From assembly GCA_050288705.1 (NCBI GenBank), contig JBNKEI010000157.1, positions 1 to 41,769 on the forward strand: a stretch of DNA of 41,769 bases. The letters run 5' to 3'. The stretch is from JBNKEI01 sp050288705 (lineage in GTDB: Bacteria > Myxococcota > Myxococcia > Myxococcales > UBA5297). A model generated the notes under the pieces. That model did no database searches. It saw only the letters and a list, made by a program, of their open reading frames with translations, and was not told the origin of the DNA. The position numbers and the translations under genes were made by a program. Of the stretch, positions 25,231-33,504 are shown one piece after another (positions within the stretch are counted from its first letter, which is position 1; every line of letters begins with the position of its first letter).

Positions 25231-26160
25231 CTACAAGTCGGCTACCCGAGCCAATGCTTGCAAAATAGAATCGATAGGTCCTTTAAACTCGCCATAGCGA
25301 TAGTCGCTACGACCTCCATCCAAAAAAACAACCTGACTTAAATCGATTTCTTCATCGAAAGTAGCAGCGGTTACCCAAGTAGTTTCTCCTTCTTTTTCTA
25401 GAATCACTCCGATAGAGGCTTGTTCTTCCGCAAAGCGAAGCATGCTTTTTCGTTGGCGACCTTGTCGACGACCCTGCAGCCGAATGACATACAACCCAGG
25501 AAGTTCGCCTCGTCCATGTTCGCGGGCCAGTTCGGTACTTAGTTTTTGCGAAGAAAGCGCCAATTGGGCGGCGGCTTGTATTTGCTCCCTGAGAGAAGCA
25601 GGCTCATTTTCTTCTACTAGAGACCACACTACCGCGGTTAAAAACCTTCTACGCTCCCCAGCAGAAAAAGTTGCCACCGCTTCATCAACCGCCAAAGCAA
25701 GTTGTTCGCCACGGGGAGAAAGCTGGTGACCTCGACCGGGTGAATCAATGCAGCGAGCATCTTCATCGGCTTCAGGATATGGGGAAACTCCCCCTCGTAA
25801 AAGCTTTGCTCCCGTCAGAATACCATCAAAATCGCCATGGAGAATCAATAGGTTGATATTGGAAGAAACTCTTTGTGCTATTTCGGGAGTAATCAACTCT
25901 GGACAGGCGTGGGCCTGACGGTTGGGAACCAGAATAAAACGGGGATCGTTGCCAAAGTGCGACCATCCAACCAGATGCTCGTGATGGTCACACCATAAAA
26001 CTAGACGACTAGCTAGGCGGTTGATAAATGGCTCAGTGACTGAGTAATAGCGTTTTCCCGAAGCAAAAGCCACGTCCAGAACGGCTACTCTTTCGGTGTT
26101 AACTTTGGGCAGGTGAGCGGGGCTACCTACAAATTCGATAGGGATTCGAGAATTCACCAT
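25231..26160 (-). CDS. DHH-type phosphoesterase-like protein with reversed motif order
   Basis: The 309-residue product carries two motifs typical of the DHH phosphoesterase superfamily, whose members hydrolyse phosphodiester bonds in nucleotides or nucleic acids with Mn2+. These are a DHH box, LVLWCDHHEH (Asp58-His59-His60), and a metal-binding LLILHGDFDGILTG (Asp110, Asp112), followed by acidic PEADEDARCIDSPGRGH. In ordinary DHH proteins the DxDG motif comes first and DHH later; here the order is reversed. The C-terminal part (GLYVIRLQGRRQGRQRKSMLRFAEE, then SIGVILEKEG and FLDGGRSDYRYGEFKG) resembles a DHHA1 substrate-binding domain. There is no signal peptide. It is divergent from the DUF2760-Hsp70 operon. 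Family membership is inferred from motifs alone. Confidence 0.6.
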   Translation of the reverse strand: MVNSRIPIEFVGSPAHLPKVNTERVAVLDVAFASGKRYYSVTEPFINRLASRLVLWCDHHEHLVGWSHFGNDPRFILVPNRQAHACPELITPEIAQRVSSNINLLILHGDFDGILTGAKLLRGGVSPYPEADEDARCIDSPGRGHQLSPRGEQLALAVDEAVATFSAGERRRFLTAVVWSLVEENEPASLREQIQAAAQLALSSQKLSTELAREHGRGELPGLYVIRLQGRRQGRQRKSMLRFAEEQASIGVILEKEGETTWVTAATFDEEIDLSQVVFLDGGRSDYRYGEFKGPIDSILQALARVADL

Positions 26161-26341
26161 AACTACTTAACAGGTTTATTAGAAAAGTCTTGAGCCTAAA
26201 GTCTTTAGCTTAGATACGGCACAATGAAAATAGTTACTCAAAATTTCATCCTTTATGCTTGAAGAGAGAGCAAAGCCTCTGGCGTCAAATAAGTGAGCAT
26301 GTTACGAGCTAGAGTCGTTTTCATGAGTAAGGAGCTTTCGA

Positions 26342-26935
26342 ATGGAACAAGAGATTGGTTTTTGGCGGAGGGTGGCGCTCTCTTTTGTTGCCTTTTTTGC
26401 GGTGTTATTCAATAAACAATTCGCTACACAAGTTTACCAGCTACGCAAAGAACAACGGGGAGAACTTTTGCCAGTGCCTGCAGCTTTGCCCGAGGAAGAG
26501 CAGCCAGAGGAAAAGCAGCCAATCGAGGAGCAGCCAGACAGAAAGACCGCACCCGATCGCCATGATGCTTTGCAGCTTCTTTCCATGTTCCAAAGAGACG
26601 GCCGCCTGATTGATTTTCTTCAAGAAGATATTGCCGCCTTTTCCGATTCCGAAGTAGGAGCAGCGGCGCGTGCGGTTCACGATGGTTGCAGCAAGGCGTT
26701 GCAATCTTATTTTGCGTTAGAACCAGTGTACTGCGAACCAGAAGGGGCGAGCATTGTGTTAAAAGATGGTTTCGACCCTAGCGCAGTGCGCTTAACTGGA
26801 AATGTTATGGGGTCTCCTCCTTTTCGAGGAAGCTTAAAACACCATGGATGGCGGGCTAAGGAAGTGAAAATGCCCAGCAGTCCCCAAGGGCAAGATCCGG
26901 CAATCCTTGCGCCGGCAGAGGTGGAATTGCCGTGA
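26342..26935 (+). CDS. DUF2760 domain protein, membrane-anchored, first gene of Hsp70 operon
   Basis: The 197-residue product has a hydrophobic N-terminal segment (VALSFVAFFAVLFNKQF, about residues 10-27), so it is probably a membrane anchor. A Pro/Glu/Gln-rich linker with repeated 'EEQPEEKQPIEEQP' follows, then a conserved domain: ALQLLSMFQRDGRLIDFLQE, then GAAARAVHDGCSKAL, RLTGNVMGSPPFRGSLKHHG and ILAPAEVELP at the end. This is the DUF2760 pattern, a family regularly placed beside Hsp70 homologues; its biochemical function is unknown. GGAG lies 7 bases before the ATG. Its stop shares four bases with the following GTG start (GTGA), so it is translated with the Hsp70. Confidence 0.88.
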   Translation: MEQEIGFWRRVALSFVAFFAVLFNKQFATQVYQLRKEQRGELLPVPAALPEEEQPEEKQPIEEQPDRKTAPDRHDALQLLSMFQRDGRLIDFLQEDIAAFSDSEVGAAARAVHDGCSKALQSYFALEPVYCEPEGASIVLKDGFDPSAVRLTGNVMGSPPFRGSLKHHGWRAKEVKMPSSPQGQDPAILAPAEVELP

Positions 26936-28797
26936 ATCAAGAAAAACCTCGTTATGCAGTAGGAATAGATTTAGGTACTACTAACAGCGGGTTAGCCTAT
27001 GTTTCGCTGGATGGCCAGGCTGATATTCCTGCTAGTCTGTCTATACCCCAGGTTACTTCTCCTGGAGTGGTGGAATCTCGCTCGTTGTTACCTTCTTTTC
27101 TCTATTTACCTCACCCTGCAGAATTTCCGACCGAAGCGTTACAACTTCCTTGGGGAGACCAGCAAGATTTTGCAGTTGGCGAATTAGCGCGTAACCATGG
27201 CGGATTAACTCCTATTCGACTGGTTAGCTCGGCCAAAAGTTGGTTATGTCATACCGCGTTAGATCGGCGTGCCGCGCTGCTTCCGGCAAATAGTCCCGAA
27301 GAAGTGTCGCGAATGTCTCCTTTGGAGGCGTCAGCCCGCTATCTTAGTCATTTGCGGGAAGCTTGGAATGCGCAAATTGCCAAAGAAGATCCTTCGTTGG
27401 TTTTAGAGCGCCAAGACGTAACTTTGACTGTTCCCGCTTCATTCGATGCAGTAGCTCGTGAGCTCACCGTGGAAGCCGCTGCCAAAGCAGGTTTTCCCAA
27501 GCTCACTTTGCTGGAAGAGCCACAAGCAGCACTTTATGCATGGGTGGAAGCACTAGGAGATAAATGGCGCAAGCTGGTGAAGGTGGGCGACCTCATTCTA
27601 GTTTGCGATGTCGGGGGAGGCACTACCGACTTCAGCTTGATTGCGGTGGTGGAGCACGAGGGTGACTTAGGTTTACAGCGGGTAGCAGTAGGCGACCATA
27701 TCCTTCTAGGTGGCGATAACATGGACCTAACCCTGGCCCATGTGCTGGAGCAAAAACTGGCCAAGGCAGGAAAAAAAATCGACCGTTGGCAGTTTATTGC
27801 GCTCACTCACGGAGCCCGTCACGCTAAAGAAGAACTTTTCGCCAATCCTCAGAAAAAAGCTCATCCGGTGACATTGCCGGGGCGGGGTTCAAGTTTGGTG
27901 GGGGGAGCAATAAAAACCGAATTGACCAGGGAAGAGCTAACTCAGTCACTAGTCGACGGGTTTTTCCCACAAGTAGAAGTTACTGCTCGTCCTCAAGCGC
28001 AAAAGCGCTTAGGCCTAACTGTATTAGGACTTCCCTATGCTTCTGATCCCGCCATTACTCGCCACTTAGCCGCGTTTCTAACTCGTCACCGCGGGGCGAA
28101 AGACGCGCAAAGCACTTCTGGACTACACTTGGTGGGTAAGAACTTTTTGCATCCGACCGCTATTTTATTCAATGGCGGAGTAATGAAGTCCACTGAACTC
28201 AAAAATCGAGTGGTAGACGTAATTAGCCAATGGGTTCAGGAAGAGGGGGGCGATAAACCAAAAGTACTTCCTGGCTCAGAACTAGAATTAGCGGTGGCAC
28301 AGGGAGCGGCCTGTTTTGGACGGGTAAGAAACGGAAAAGGCATTCGCATTCGCGGGGGAACTGCCCGCGCCTATTATGTGGGAATCGAAACAGCTATGCC
28401 CGCGGTGCCAGGAATGGCTCCGCCTATCCGTGCGCTTTGCTTAGCACCTATGGGAATGGAAGAAGGAACTAGCGCCGAGCTTCCTGCTCAAGAATTAGGT
28501 TTGGTAGTAGGAGAACCTGCCCAGTTTCGATTTTTTGGCTCCTCGGTGCGTCGTGACGATCAAGTGGGCGCCGTAGTCGAACATTGGGAAGATGAATTGG
28601 AAGAATTACCCCCTATTGAAACTTCCCTTCCCGCAGTTGAGCCAGGAGAAGGCCGAGAAGAGCGCGCCGGCCAGATAGTGCCGGTTCATTTGCGAGCCCG
28701 AGTTTCGGAAATCGGAACCCTAGAAATGGATTGCGTAGAAAAAAAATCGGGTAAAGCCTGGAAGTTGGAGTTCAATCTGCGAGGCGAGGAGGGATAA
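26932..28797 (+). CDS. Hsp70-family protein, short form (621 aa)
   Basis: The protein has a clear Hsp70 nucleotide-binding domain: VGIDLGTTNSGLAYV (phosphate 1), LLEEPQAALYAW, VCDVGGGTTDFSLIAV (phosphate 2), VGDHILLGGDNMD and LFNGGVMKSTELKNRV (adenosine). Beyond residue ~480 it has only a compact C-terminal part ending in PVHLRARVSEIGTLEMDCVE. It lacks the EEVD-like tail or long helical lid of DnaK, so it is a divergent paralogue rather than the main chaperone. It probably works in the cytoplasm with the DUF2760 protein and the second Hsp70, whose gene follows 6 bases later. Translation starts at GTG, overlapping the previous stop. Confidence 0.93.
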   Translation: MNQEKPRYAVGIDLGTTNSGLAYVSLDGQADIPASLSIPQVTSPGVVESRSLLPSFLYLPHPAEFPTEALQLPWGDQQDFAVGELARNHGGLTPIRLVSSAKSWLCHTALDRRAALLPANSPEEVSRMSPLEASARYLSHLREAWNAQIAKEDPSLVLERQDVTLTVPASFDAVARELTVEAAAKAGFPKLTLLEEPQAALYAWVEALGDKWRKLVKVGDLILVCDVGGGTTDFSLIAVVEHEGDLGLQRVAVGDHILLGGDNMDLTLAHVLEQKLAKAGKKIDRWQFIALTHGARHAKEELFANPQKKAHPVTLPGRGSSLVGGAIKTELTREELTQSLVDGFFPQVEVTARPQAQKRLGLTVLGLPYASDPAITRHLAAFLTRHRGAKDAQSTSGLHLVGKNFLHPTAILFNGGVMKSTELKNRVVDVISQWVQEEGGDKPKVLPGSELELAVAQGAACFGRVRNGKGIRIRGGTARAYYVGIETAMPAVPGMAPPIRALCLAPMGMEEGTSAELPAQELGLVVGEPAQFRFFGSSVRRDDQVGAVVEHWEDELEELPPIETSLPAVEPGEGREERAGQIVPVHLRARVSEIGTLEMDCVEKKSGKAWKLEFNLRGEEG

Positions 28798-28803
28798 GTT
28801 CCG

Positions 28804-31686
28804 GTGACTAGGTATGTAGTGGGAATAGATTTAGGAACTACCAATTGCGCATTGGCCTATGTTGATTTATGCGCCGAGGGAGACCTAGTTTCCCAAATCA
28901 AAGAACTTTCTATTCCCCAGTTGGTAGCAGTAGGAGAAGTATGGAAACAAGCCTTGCTGCCTTCCAATGCTTATTTGCCAGCAGAGCATGAATTTCTGCC
29001 AGAGGCGATGCACCTACCTTGGGAGTCCAGCAATACCCAAGAACCCTTGGCTAATACCTCAGTATCATTGCCGGTGGTCGTGGGAGAATTTGCCAAAAAT
29101 CAAGGCTCCAAAGTTCCCGGCCGAATGATTAGCTCGGCCAAAAGCTGGCTTTGCCACTCGGGGGTAGATCGCAATGCCCCCATCCTTCCATGGGGTGCGC
29201 CCGATTCGCTGAACAAGATTTCGCCAGTACAGGCTTCTACTTTGTATCTTTCCCATTTAAAAGACGCCTGGAGGCACCAATTTGCTGACTACCCTTTAGA
29301 AGAACAAGAAGTAATACTAACTGTCCCTGCCTCTTTCGACGAAGTAGCTCGCGAGCTTACAGTGCAAGCAGCACGGGAAGCCGGTTTGACTAAACTTCGG
29401 CTTTTAGAAGAGCCCCAAGCAGCTTTTTATCACTGGGCAGCGCAATTTCGTGGTCAGTTAGAAAAAGCGCTAGGTGAATGCCGGCTTATTTTAGTATGCG
29501 ACGTGGGCGGAGGAACTACCGACCTTACTCTTATCCACGCAGCTCTTGGTGATGGAAAGCCTAGTTTAAAAAGAATCGCGGTGGGAGATCATATTCTGCT
29601 AGGCGGTGACAACATGGACGTCACCCTAGCCCGGCAAGTGGAATCGCGCTTGGGGGTGCGTCTAGATACTGCGCAATGGTCCATGCTGGTGCAGTCCTGT
29701 AGGCTGGCCAAAGAAGCCCTTCTCGCTGGAAAGGGGCCGCCAACCAGACATGTTTCCGTGGTTGGTCGCTCCAGCAGATTGGTCGGGGGGGCGATGTCCG
29801 CCGAGTTAACCAGAGAAGAAGTGCTCAGCACACTTCTTGATGGCTTTTTCCCCAAAACCTCGCTGACTGACCTTCCGGTAAAGTCTTCCCGAGCCGGTCT
29901 AACCGAGCTGGGACTGCCCTATGCTTGGGAACCGGCGATTACCCGGCACATTGCTGCTTTTTTGCGCGGTCATGCTGCCGAGGTCGAAGAAGCTGTCGGG
30001 CGCAGCGGAGTTTTTCGTCCAGATGCAGTTTTGCTAAACGGAGGAGTTTTCGCGCCTTTTGAAGTGCGGGAGAGGCTTTTTAGTGTGCTGGAGAGCTGGT
30101 TTCCTGACCAAGGTGGTTCCTTAGGCGCCCAAAACAGTTCCCCACGCCTGGTGCAGCTTTCCAATGAATCTCTTGGCTTGGCAGTCGCACGAGGAGCAGC
30201 TTACTACGGGCTAGTTAGGCGAGGGCTGGGTTTGCGTATCGGTGGAGGAACTGCCCGAGCCTATTTTGTGGGGATTGAAACTCACGAAAACCAGAAAGAA
30301 GCGCTTTGCGTAATTCCGCGTCACCTGGAAGAAGAAACTGAAGTAGAGGTGCCACAAACTTTTGCCCTTTTGCTGGATCAACCAGTACGTTTTTCGCTGT
30401 ACGCTTCTTCCTTAGTGCCAGTAGATAAGGCGGGGGAAAGGCTGGTGGTAGATGAAGAAAAGTTTACTCTGCTTCCCCCTATTGAAACCGTACTGCGCTC
30501 AGAATCAATTACCAAAATAGCAACTACCGATGTCCGTCGTGCGAGCCCAGGCAAGCCAGTAGAAGTCCCGGTCAGATTACGTGCTGCGCTTACCGAAATT
30601 GGAACTTTAGAGTTGTGGTGTGTGGCGGAGGGCCAAGAAACTCGCTGGAAACTAGAATTTCAATTACGTGCCGGACTTGATGATTCCTCGGGTACTTCTG
30701 TATCGCCCATGCCCAAACGTTTTGCCGAAGCGAAGTCTTTGGTAGACCTAGTGTTTGGAAAAAAGCCCGCTCCCGTGGACAAAAGTGCAGTAAAAAATTT
30801 GGTGCGCAATCTGGAGAAAACCATAGGCCCGCGCGAAGGGTGGACTACTCCAGTAATTCGGGAGCTTTGGGCTGCCTTGTGGGCCGGACAAAGCAAAAGA
30901 CGGCGTACCGCCGATCACGAGCGTATTTGGTGCAACCTCACCGGCTTTTGTCTCCGCCCGGGATTTGGTGCTCCACTGGACACCTGGAGAGTGGGCGAAG
31001 TCTGGACGTTATTCGAACAAGGGCTGCAATTCCAAAACGAGCCGCACAATTGGGAAGCCTGGTGGGTTTTATGGAGAAGAATTGCCGGAGGGCTAGGTTC
31101 TGCTGAGCAAAAGCGCATTTTCGATACCTTAACTCCAGTACTGAAACCCGTGCCAGCTGGCAAAACCGCTCCGCGCCTCAAGGGAATCAAGCCCGAGGGG
31201 ATTGACGAAATGATTCGTCTGGTTGCCAGTTTAGAACGACTATCACCTGAGGAAAAAGTTGAGGCGGGGACGTGGCTATTTGATCGCTTAGAAAAACAAA
31301 AAAGCCAAAGCAAGGGAGTCGTGCCGTACTTGAGTTGGGCTATTGGACGATTGGGAGCGCGGGTTCCTTTTTATGGAAGTAGACATACCTGCGTGCCGGT
31401 AGCAGTTGCCGAAGAATGGATCGAGCAGTTGCTTACTCTTTCCACTTCCCGGCCAGAAGAGCTGGCTTTTCCCCTTGCGCAATTGGCGAGGATGAGTGAC
31501 GATCGGGCGCGAGATGTCGACTTGCAAGTAAGAAATAGGGTAGGTAAACATCTCCAAAAGCTGGGAGCTGTTTCTTCCCTATTGCGACTAGTGGAAGAAG
31601 TAGTGGAGCTTTCTGGCGGGGAAGAGCAGAAAATGTTCGGAGAAAGTTTGCCTGCGGGACTTCGATTGCTTTCTGAGTCTAACTAA
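28804..31686 (+). CDS. Hsp70-family protein, long form with DUF3731-like C-terminus (960 aa)
   Basis: The first ~620 residues parallel the upstream Hsp70 throughout (VGIDLGTTNCALAYV, CDVGGGTTDLTLI, VGDHILLGGDNMDV, LNGGVFAPFEVRERL, IGTLELWCVAEG). A further ~330-residue helical region follows: FAEAKSLVDLVFGKK, LEKTIGPREGWTTPVIRELW, RIWCNLTGFCLRPGFG, NWEAWWVLWRRIAGGL and VPYLSWAIGRLGARVPFYG. This matches the C-terminal extension annotated as DUF3731 in some Hsp70-like proteins. The two tandem genes look like an old duplication followed by gain or loss of the extension, and could act as a pair. GAGGAGGG lies 11 bases before the GTG start. The role is unknown; a specialised chaperone is the natural inference. 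Confidence 0.92.
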   Translation: MTRYVVGIDLGTTNCALAYVDLCAEGDLVSQIKELSIPQLVAVGEVWKQALLPSNAYLPAEHEFLPEAMHLPWESSNTQEPLANTSVSLPVVVGEFAKNQGSKVPGRMISSAKSWLCHSGVDRNAPILPWGAPDSLNKISPVQASTLYLSHLKDAWRHQFADYPLEEQEVILTVPASFDEVARELTVQAAREAGLTKLRLLEEPQAAFYHWAAQFRGQLEKALGECRLILVCDVGGGTTDLTLIHAALGDGKPSLKRIAVGDHILLGGDNMDVTLARQVESRLGVRLDTAQWSMLVQSCRLAKEALLAGKGPPTRHVSVVGRSSRLVGGAMSAELTREEVLSTLLDGFFPKTSLTDLPVKSSRAGLTELGLPYAWEPAITRHIAAFLRGHAAEVEEAVGRSGVFRPDAVLLNGGVFAPFEVRERLFSVLESWFPDQGGSLGAQNSSPRLVQLSNESLGLAVARGAAYYGLVRRGLGLRIGGGTARAYFVGIETHENQKEALCVIPRHLEEETEVEVPQTFALLLDQPVRFSLYASSLVPVDKAGERLVVDEEKFTLLPPIETVLRSESITKIATTDVRRASPGKPVEVPVRLRAALTEIGTLELWCVAEGQETRWKLEFQLRAGLDDSSGTSVSPMPKRFAEAKSLVDLVFGKKPAPVDKSAVKNLVRNLEKTIGPREGWTTPVIRELWAALWAGQSKRRRTADHERIWCNLTGFCLRPGFGAPLDTWRVGEVWTLFEQGLQFQNEPHNWEAWWVLWRRIAGGLGSAEQKRIFDTLTPVLKPVPAGKTAPRLKGIKPEGIDEMIRLVASLERLSPEEKVEAGTWLFDRLEKQKSQSKGVVPYLSWAIGRLGARVPFYGSRHTCVPVAVAEEWIEQLLTLSTSRPEELAFPLAQLARMSDDRARDVDLQVRNRVGKHLQKLGAVSSLLRLVEEVVELSGGEEQKMFGESLPAGLRLLSESN

Positions 31687-31697
31687 TAGGCGAAGTA

Positions 31698-32105
31698 ATG
31701 AACTTGCAAAAAAAATCGAGTGCATCAAGATATAGTGGTAACAGCAATAGCAGTAGTAGTGCTAGCAGCAGTGGTAAGAGCAGCAATAAATCAAGCGGCG
31801 CCACCGAATCGAGGCGCCCGCCGATAAGATCAAATTCGTCTTATTCATCCAGAAAAATTGAGCCTAAAGCTGCTAGTAATAGTCCTTGTCGCGTAAGCGT
31901 ATATGACCCCATACCCGCTCCTAAAGCGCATTTTTTAAAGAAAAAAAGGACTGCCGCTCCCGAGTTGAAATCAAGCATGGTTTCGTTATCTTTATGGGAC
32001 ATAAGCAAAAAACTTGATGAGTTTCGCCGAGTACTCGAACCGATTGGACATTTCCAATACATAGATCCAATCGATACTCGTGTATTACCAGGAGAGCAGA
32101 AGTGA
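31698..32105 (+). CDS. Ser-rich, probably disordered protein of unknown function
   Basis: The 135-residue product is not recognised. Residues ~7-55 are dominated by Ser with Asn, Lys and Gly (SGNSNSSSSASSSGKSSNKSS), almost surely unstructured; the DNA there is an AGC/AGT-type microsatellite. The C-terminal 60 residues look ordered: KSSMVSLSLWDISKKLDEFRRVLEPIGHFQYIDPIDTRVLPGEQK. It begins 11 bases after the long Hsp70 gene, on the same strand, so it is probably cotranscribed. It could be a client or cofactor of the Hsp70 pair, but only position suggests this. The ribosome-binding site (GCGAAG) is weak. Confidence 0.6.
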   Translation: MNLQKKSSASRYSGNSNSSSSASSSGKSSNKSSGATESRRPPIRSNSSYSSRKIEPKAASNSPCRVSVYDPIPAPKAHFLKKKRTAAPELKSSMVSLSLWDISKKLDEFRRVLEPIGHFQYIDPIDTRVLPGEQK

Positions 32106-32151
32106 GTTAGGTGATGCACTTGGAGAGTACATCGATTAAAACACTTCCCCT

Positions 32152-33492
32152 ATGGTAACCAGAGAGCGTATTCGAAAAAATATTGGCAGTAAATTTATTG
32201 GGGAAATTGCCTCTAGGCTTATCAGCTTTTCGTTTAACCTAGTGCTTGCTCGCTGTTTGGGAGCAACACTCTATGGACGCTATTCCTTTGCAGCAGCGTT
32301 TGCCGGGATCATTGCCTTGTGTGGCGAATTTGGTCTCAATACTTTGCTGACCCGCGAAGTCGCCAAACACAAGGAGCATGCGGGAGAGCTAGTCCGGCAT
32401 TTGGCGCCGTTGCGTATTCTTCTGGTGCTGCTGGTAGCAGGAATCAGTGTAGTTTTAGGCTATTTCTGGGCAGGACGCGAACGACTTGTTGAAATTATAC
32501 TCTTAAGCGGATTTATGGCCTCTAATACGGTGCTTGACTATCATTCGTCCATATTTAGCGCCTTCGAGCGCATGGGCAACGATGCTGGTTTGCGTATAGT
32601 TACAAGGATTTCGGTAAGCATATTGGGAATAATTGCTATTCTTGGTGGCATGTCTTTTGGGTGGATTTTGGTGGCAATTAATTTGGGCAACCTGTTGGCT
32701 GTAGGGGCGGGAAGTTATTGGAGAAAACAGCTTGGCTTGGCATGGGGATGGGCCTGGAATTGGCGGCTAATAAAAAAAACAATAAAAGCTGCTTTTCCGG
32801 TGGGCATGGCTATTATTTCCGGCGTTGTTTATTTGTATATGGATTCTATTGCTCTGGAAGCACTTGGTTTCTCTGACGCATTAATTGGGCAGTATGCGGC
32901 AGCAGCCAAAATTCTTGAAGCTTCTCAGGGTTTGCCTTTAGTTATATTAGGCGGACTCTTTCCGGTAGCTGCCGAACTTTCACGGATGCAGAAAACCGCG
33001 GTATTAGTGCCATTTTTTGAAAGAGTGACCCGTTTTTGCGTGCTGGTCTGCATTCCTTTGGCGGTAATTGCCGCGCTATTAAGCCCTCAAGTGGCCCTGT
33101 TTTTATATGGGCCAGAGTATGTAGCGACGGGAACAGCTCTCTGCTTATTGGCTATAGGAGCTCCTTTTTTTTATTCAAACCTGATAGCTAGCGGCCTGTT
33201 TGTTGCTCAAGGATCTACCTGGTTTGTGGCTGGTTTTCGCCTAGTTACGGCTATGGTAAAGCTCTCCACTCTATGGATAGTGAGCCCATGGCTGGGCGTA
33301 ATAAGCCCGGCAGTGGGAATGCTAGCTGCTGATGGGGCTCTTTTTTTGTTCTTGCTGGGCTACAGATCGCGAAAAGGGCTGTTCTCGGCGAAAGAAAAGG
33401 CTGTAGTTACCAGGGTAGCATGGGGAATTGCTGGAATTGGCTGCCTTGGTGGGGTAACCTACTATCTTAGTCAAATGGGCGCGCTGGATTGA
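32152..33492 (+). CDS. Wzx-like polysaccharide flippase (MOP superfamily)
   Basis: The 446-residue product is an integral membrane protein with about 12 to 14 hydrophobic helices. It begins with the family-typical segment IRKNIGSKFIGEIASRLISFSFNLVLARCLGATLYGRYSFA and contains EFGLNTLLTREVAK, FPVGMAIISGVVYLYMDSIAL, YAAAAKILEASQ and ALLSPQVALFLYGPEY. These resemble the oligosaccharide flippases of O-antigen and exopolysaccharide loci, which move lipid-linked glycans across the inner membrane. No glycosyltransferase or polymerase gene lies beside it in the window, so the substrate is unknown. It starts at ATG with no strong ribosome-binding site. The following lipoprotein gene begins 12 bases after its stop. 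Confidence 0.9.
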   Translation: MVTRERIRKNIGSKFIGEIASRLISFSFNLVLARCLGATLYGRYSFAAAFAGIIALCGEFGLNTLLTREVAKHKEHAGELVRHLAPLRILLVLLVAGISVVLGYFWAGRERLVEIILLSGFMASNTVLDYHSSIFSAFERMGNDAGLRIVTRISVSILGIIAILGGMSFGWILVAINLGNLLAVGAGSYWRKQLGLAWGWAWNWRLIKKTIKAAFPVGMAIISGVVYLYMDSIALEALGFSDALIGQYAAAAKILEASQGLPLVILGGLFPVAAELSRMQKTAVLVPFFERVTRFCVLVCIPLAVIAALLSPQVALFLYGPEYVATGTALCLLAIGAPFFYSNLIASGLFVAQGSTWFVAGFRLVTAMVKLSTLWIVSPWLGVISPAVGMLAADGALFLFLLGYRSRKGLFSAKEKAVVTRVAWGIAGIGCLGGVTYYLSQMGALD

Positions 33493-33504
33493 AAGGCGAT
33501 TTTT

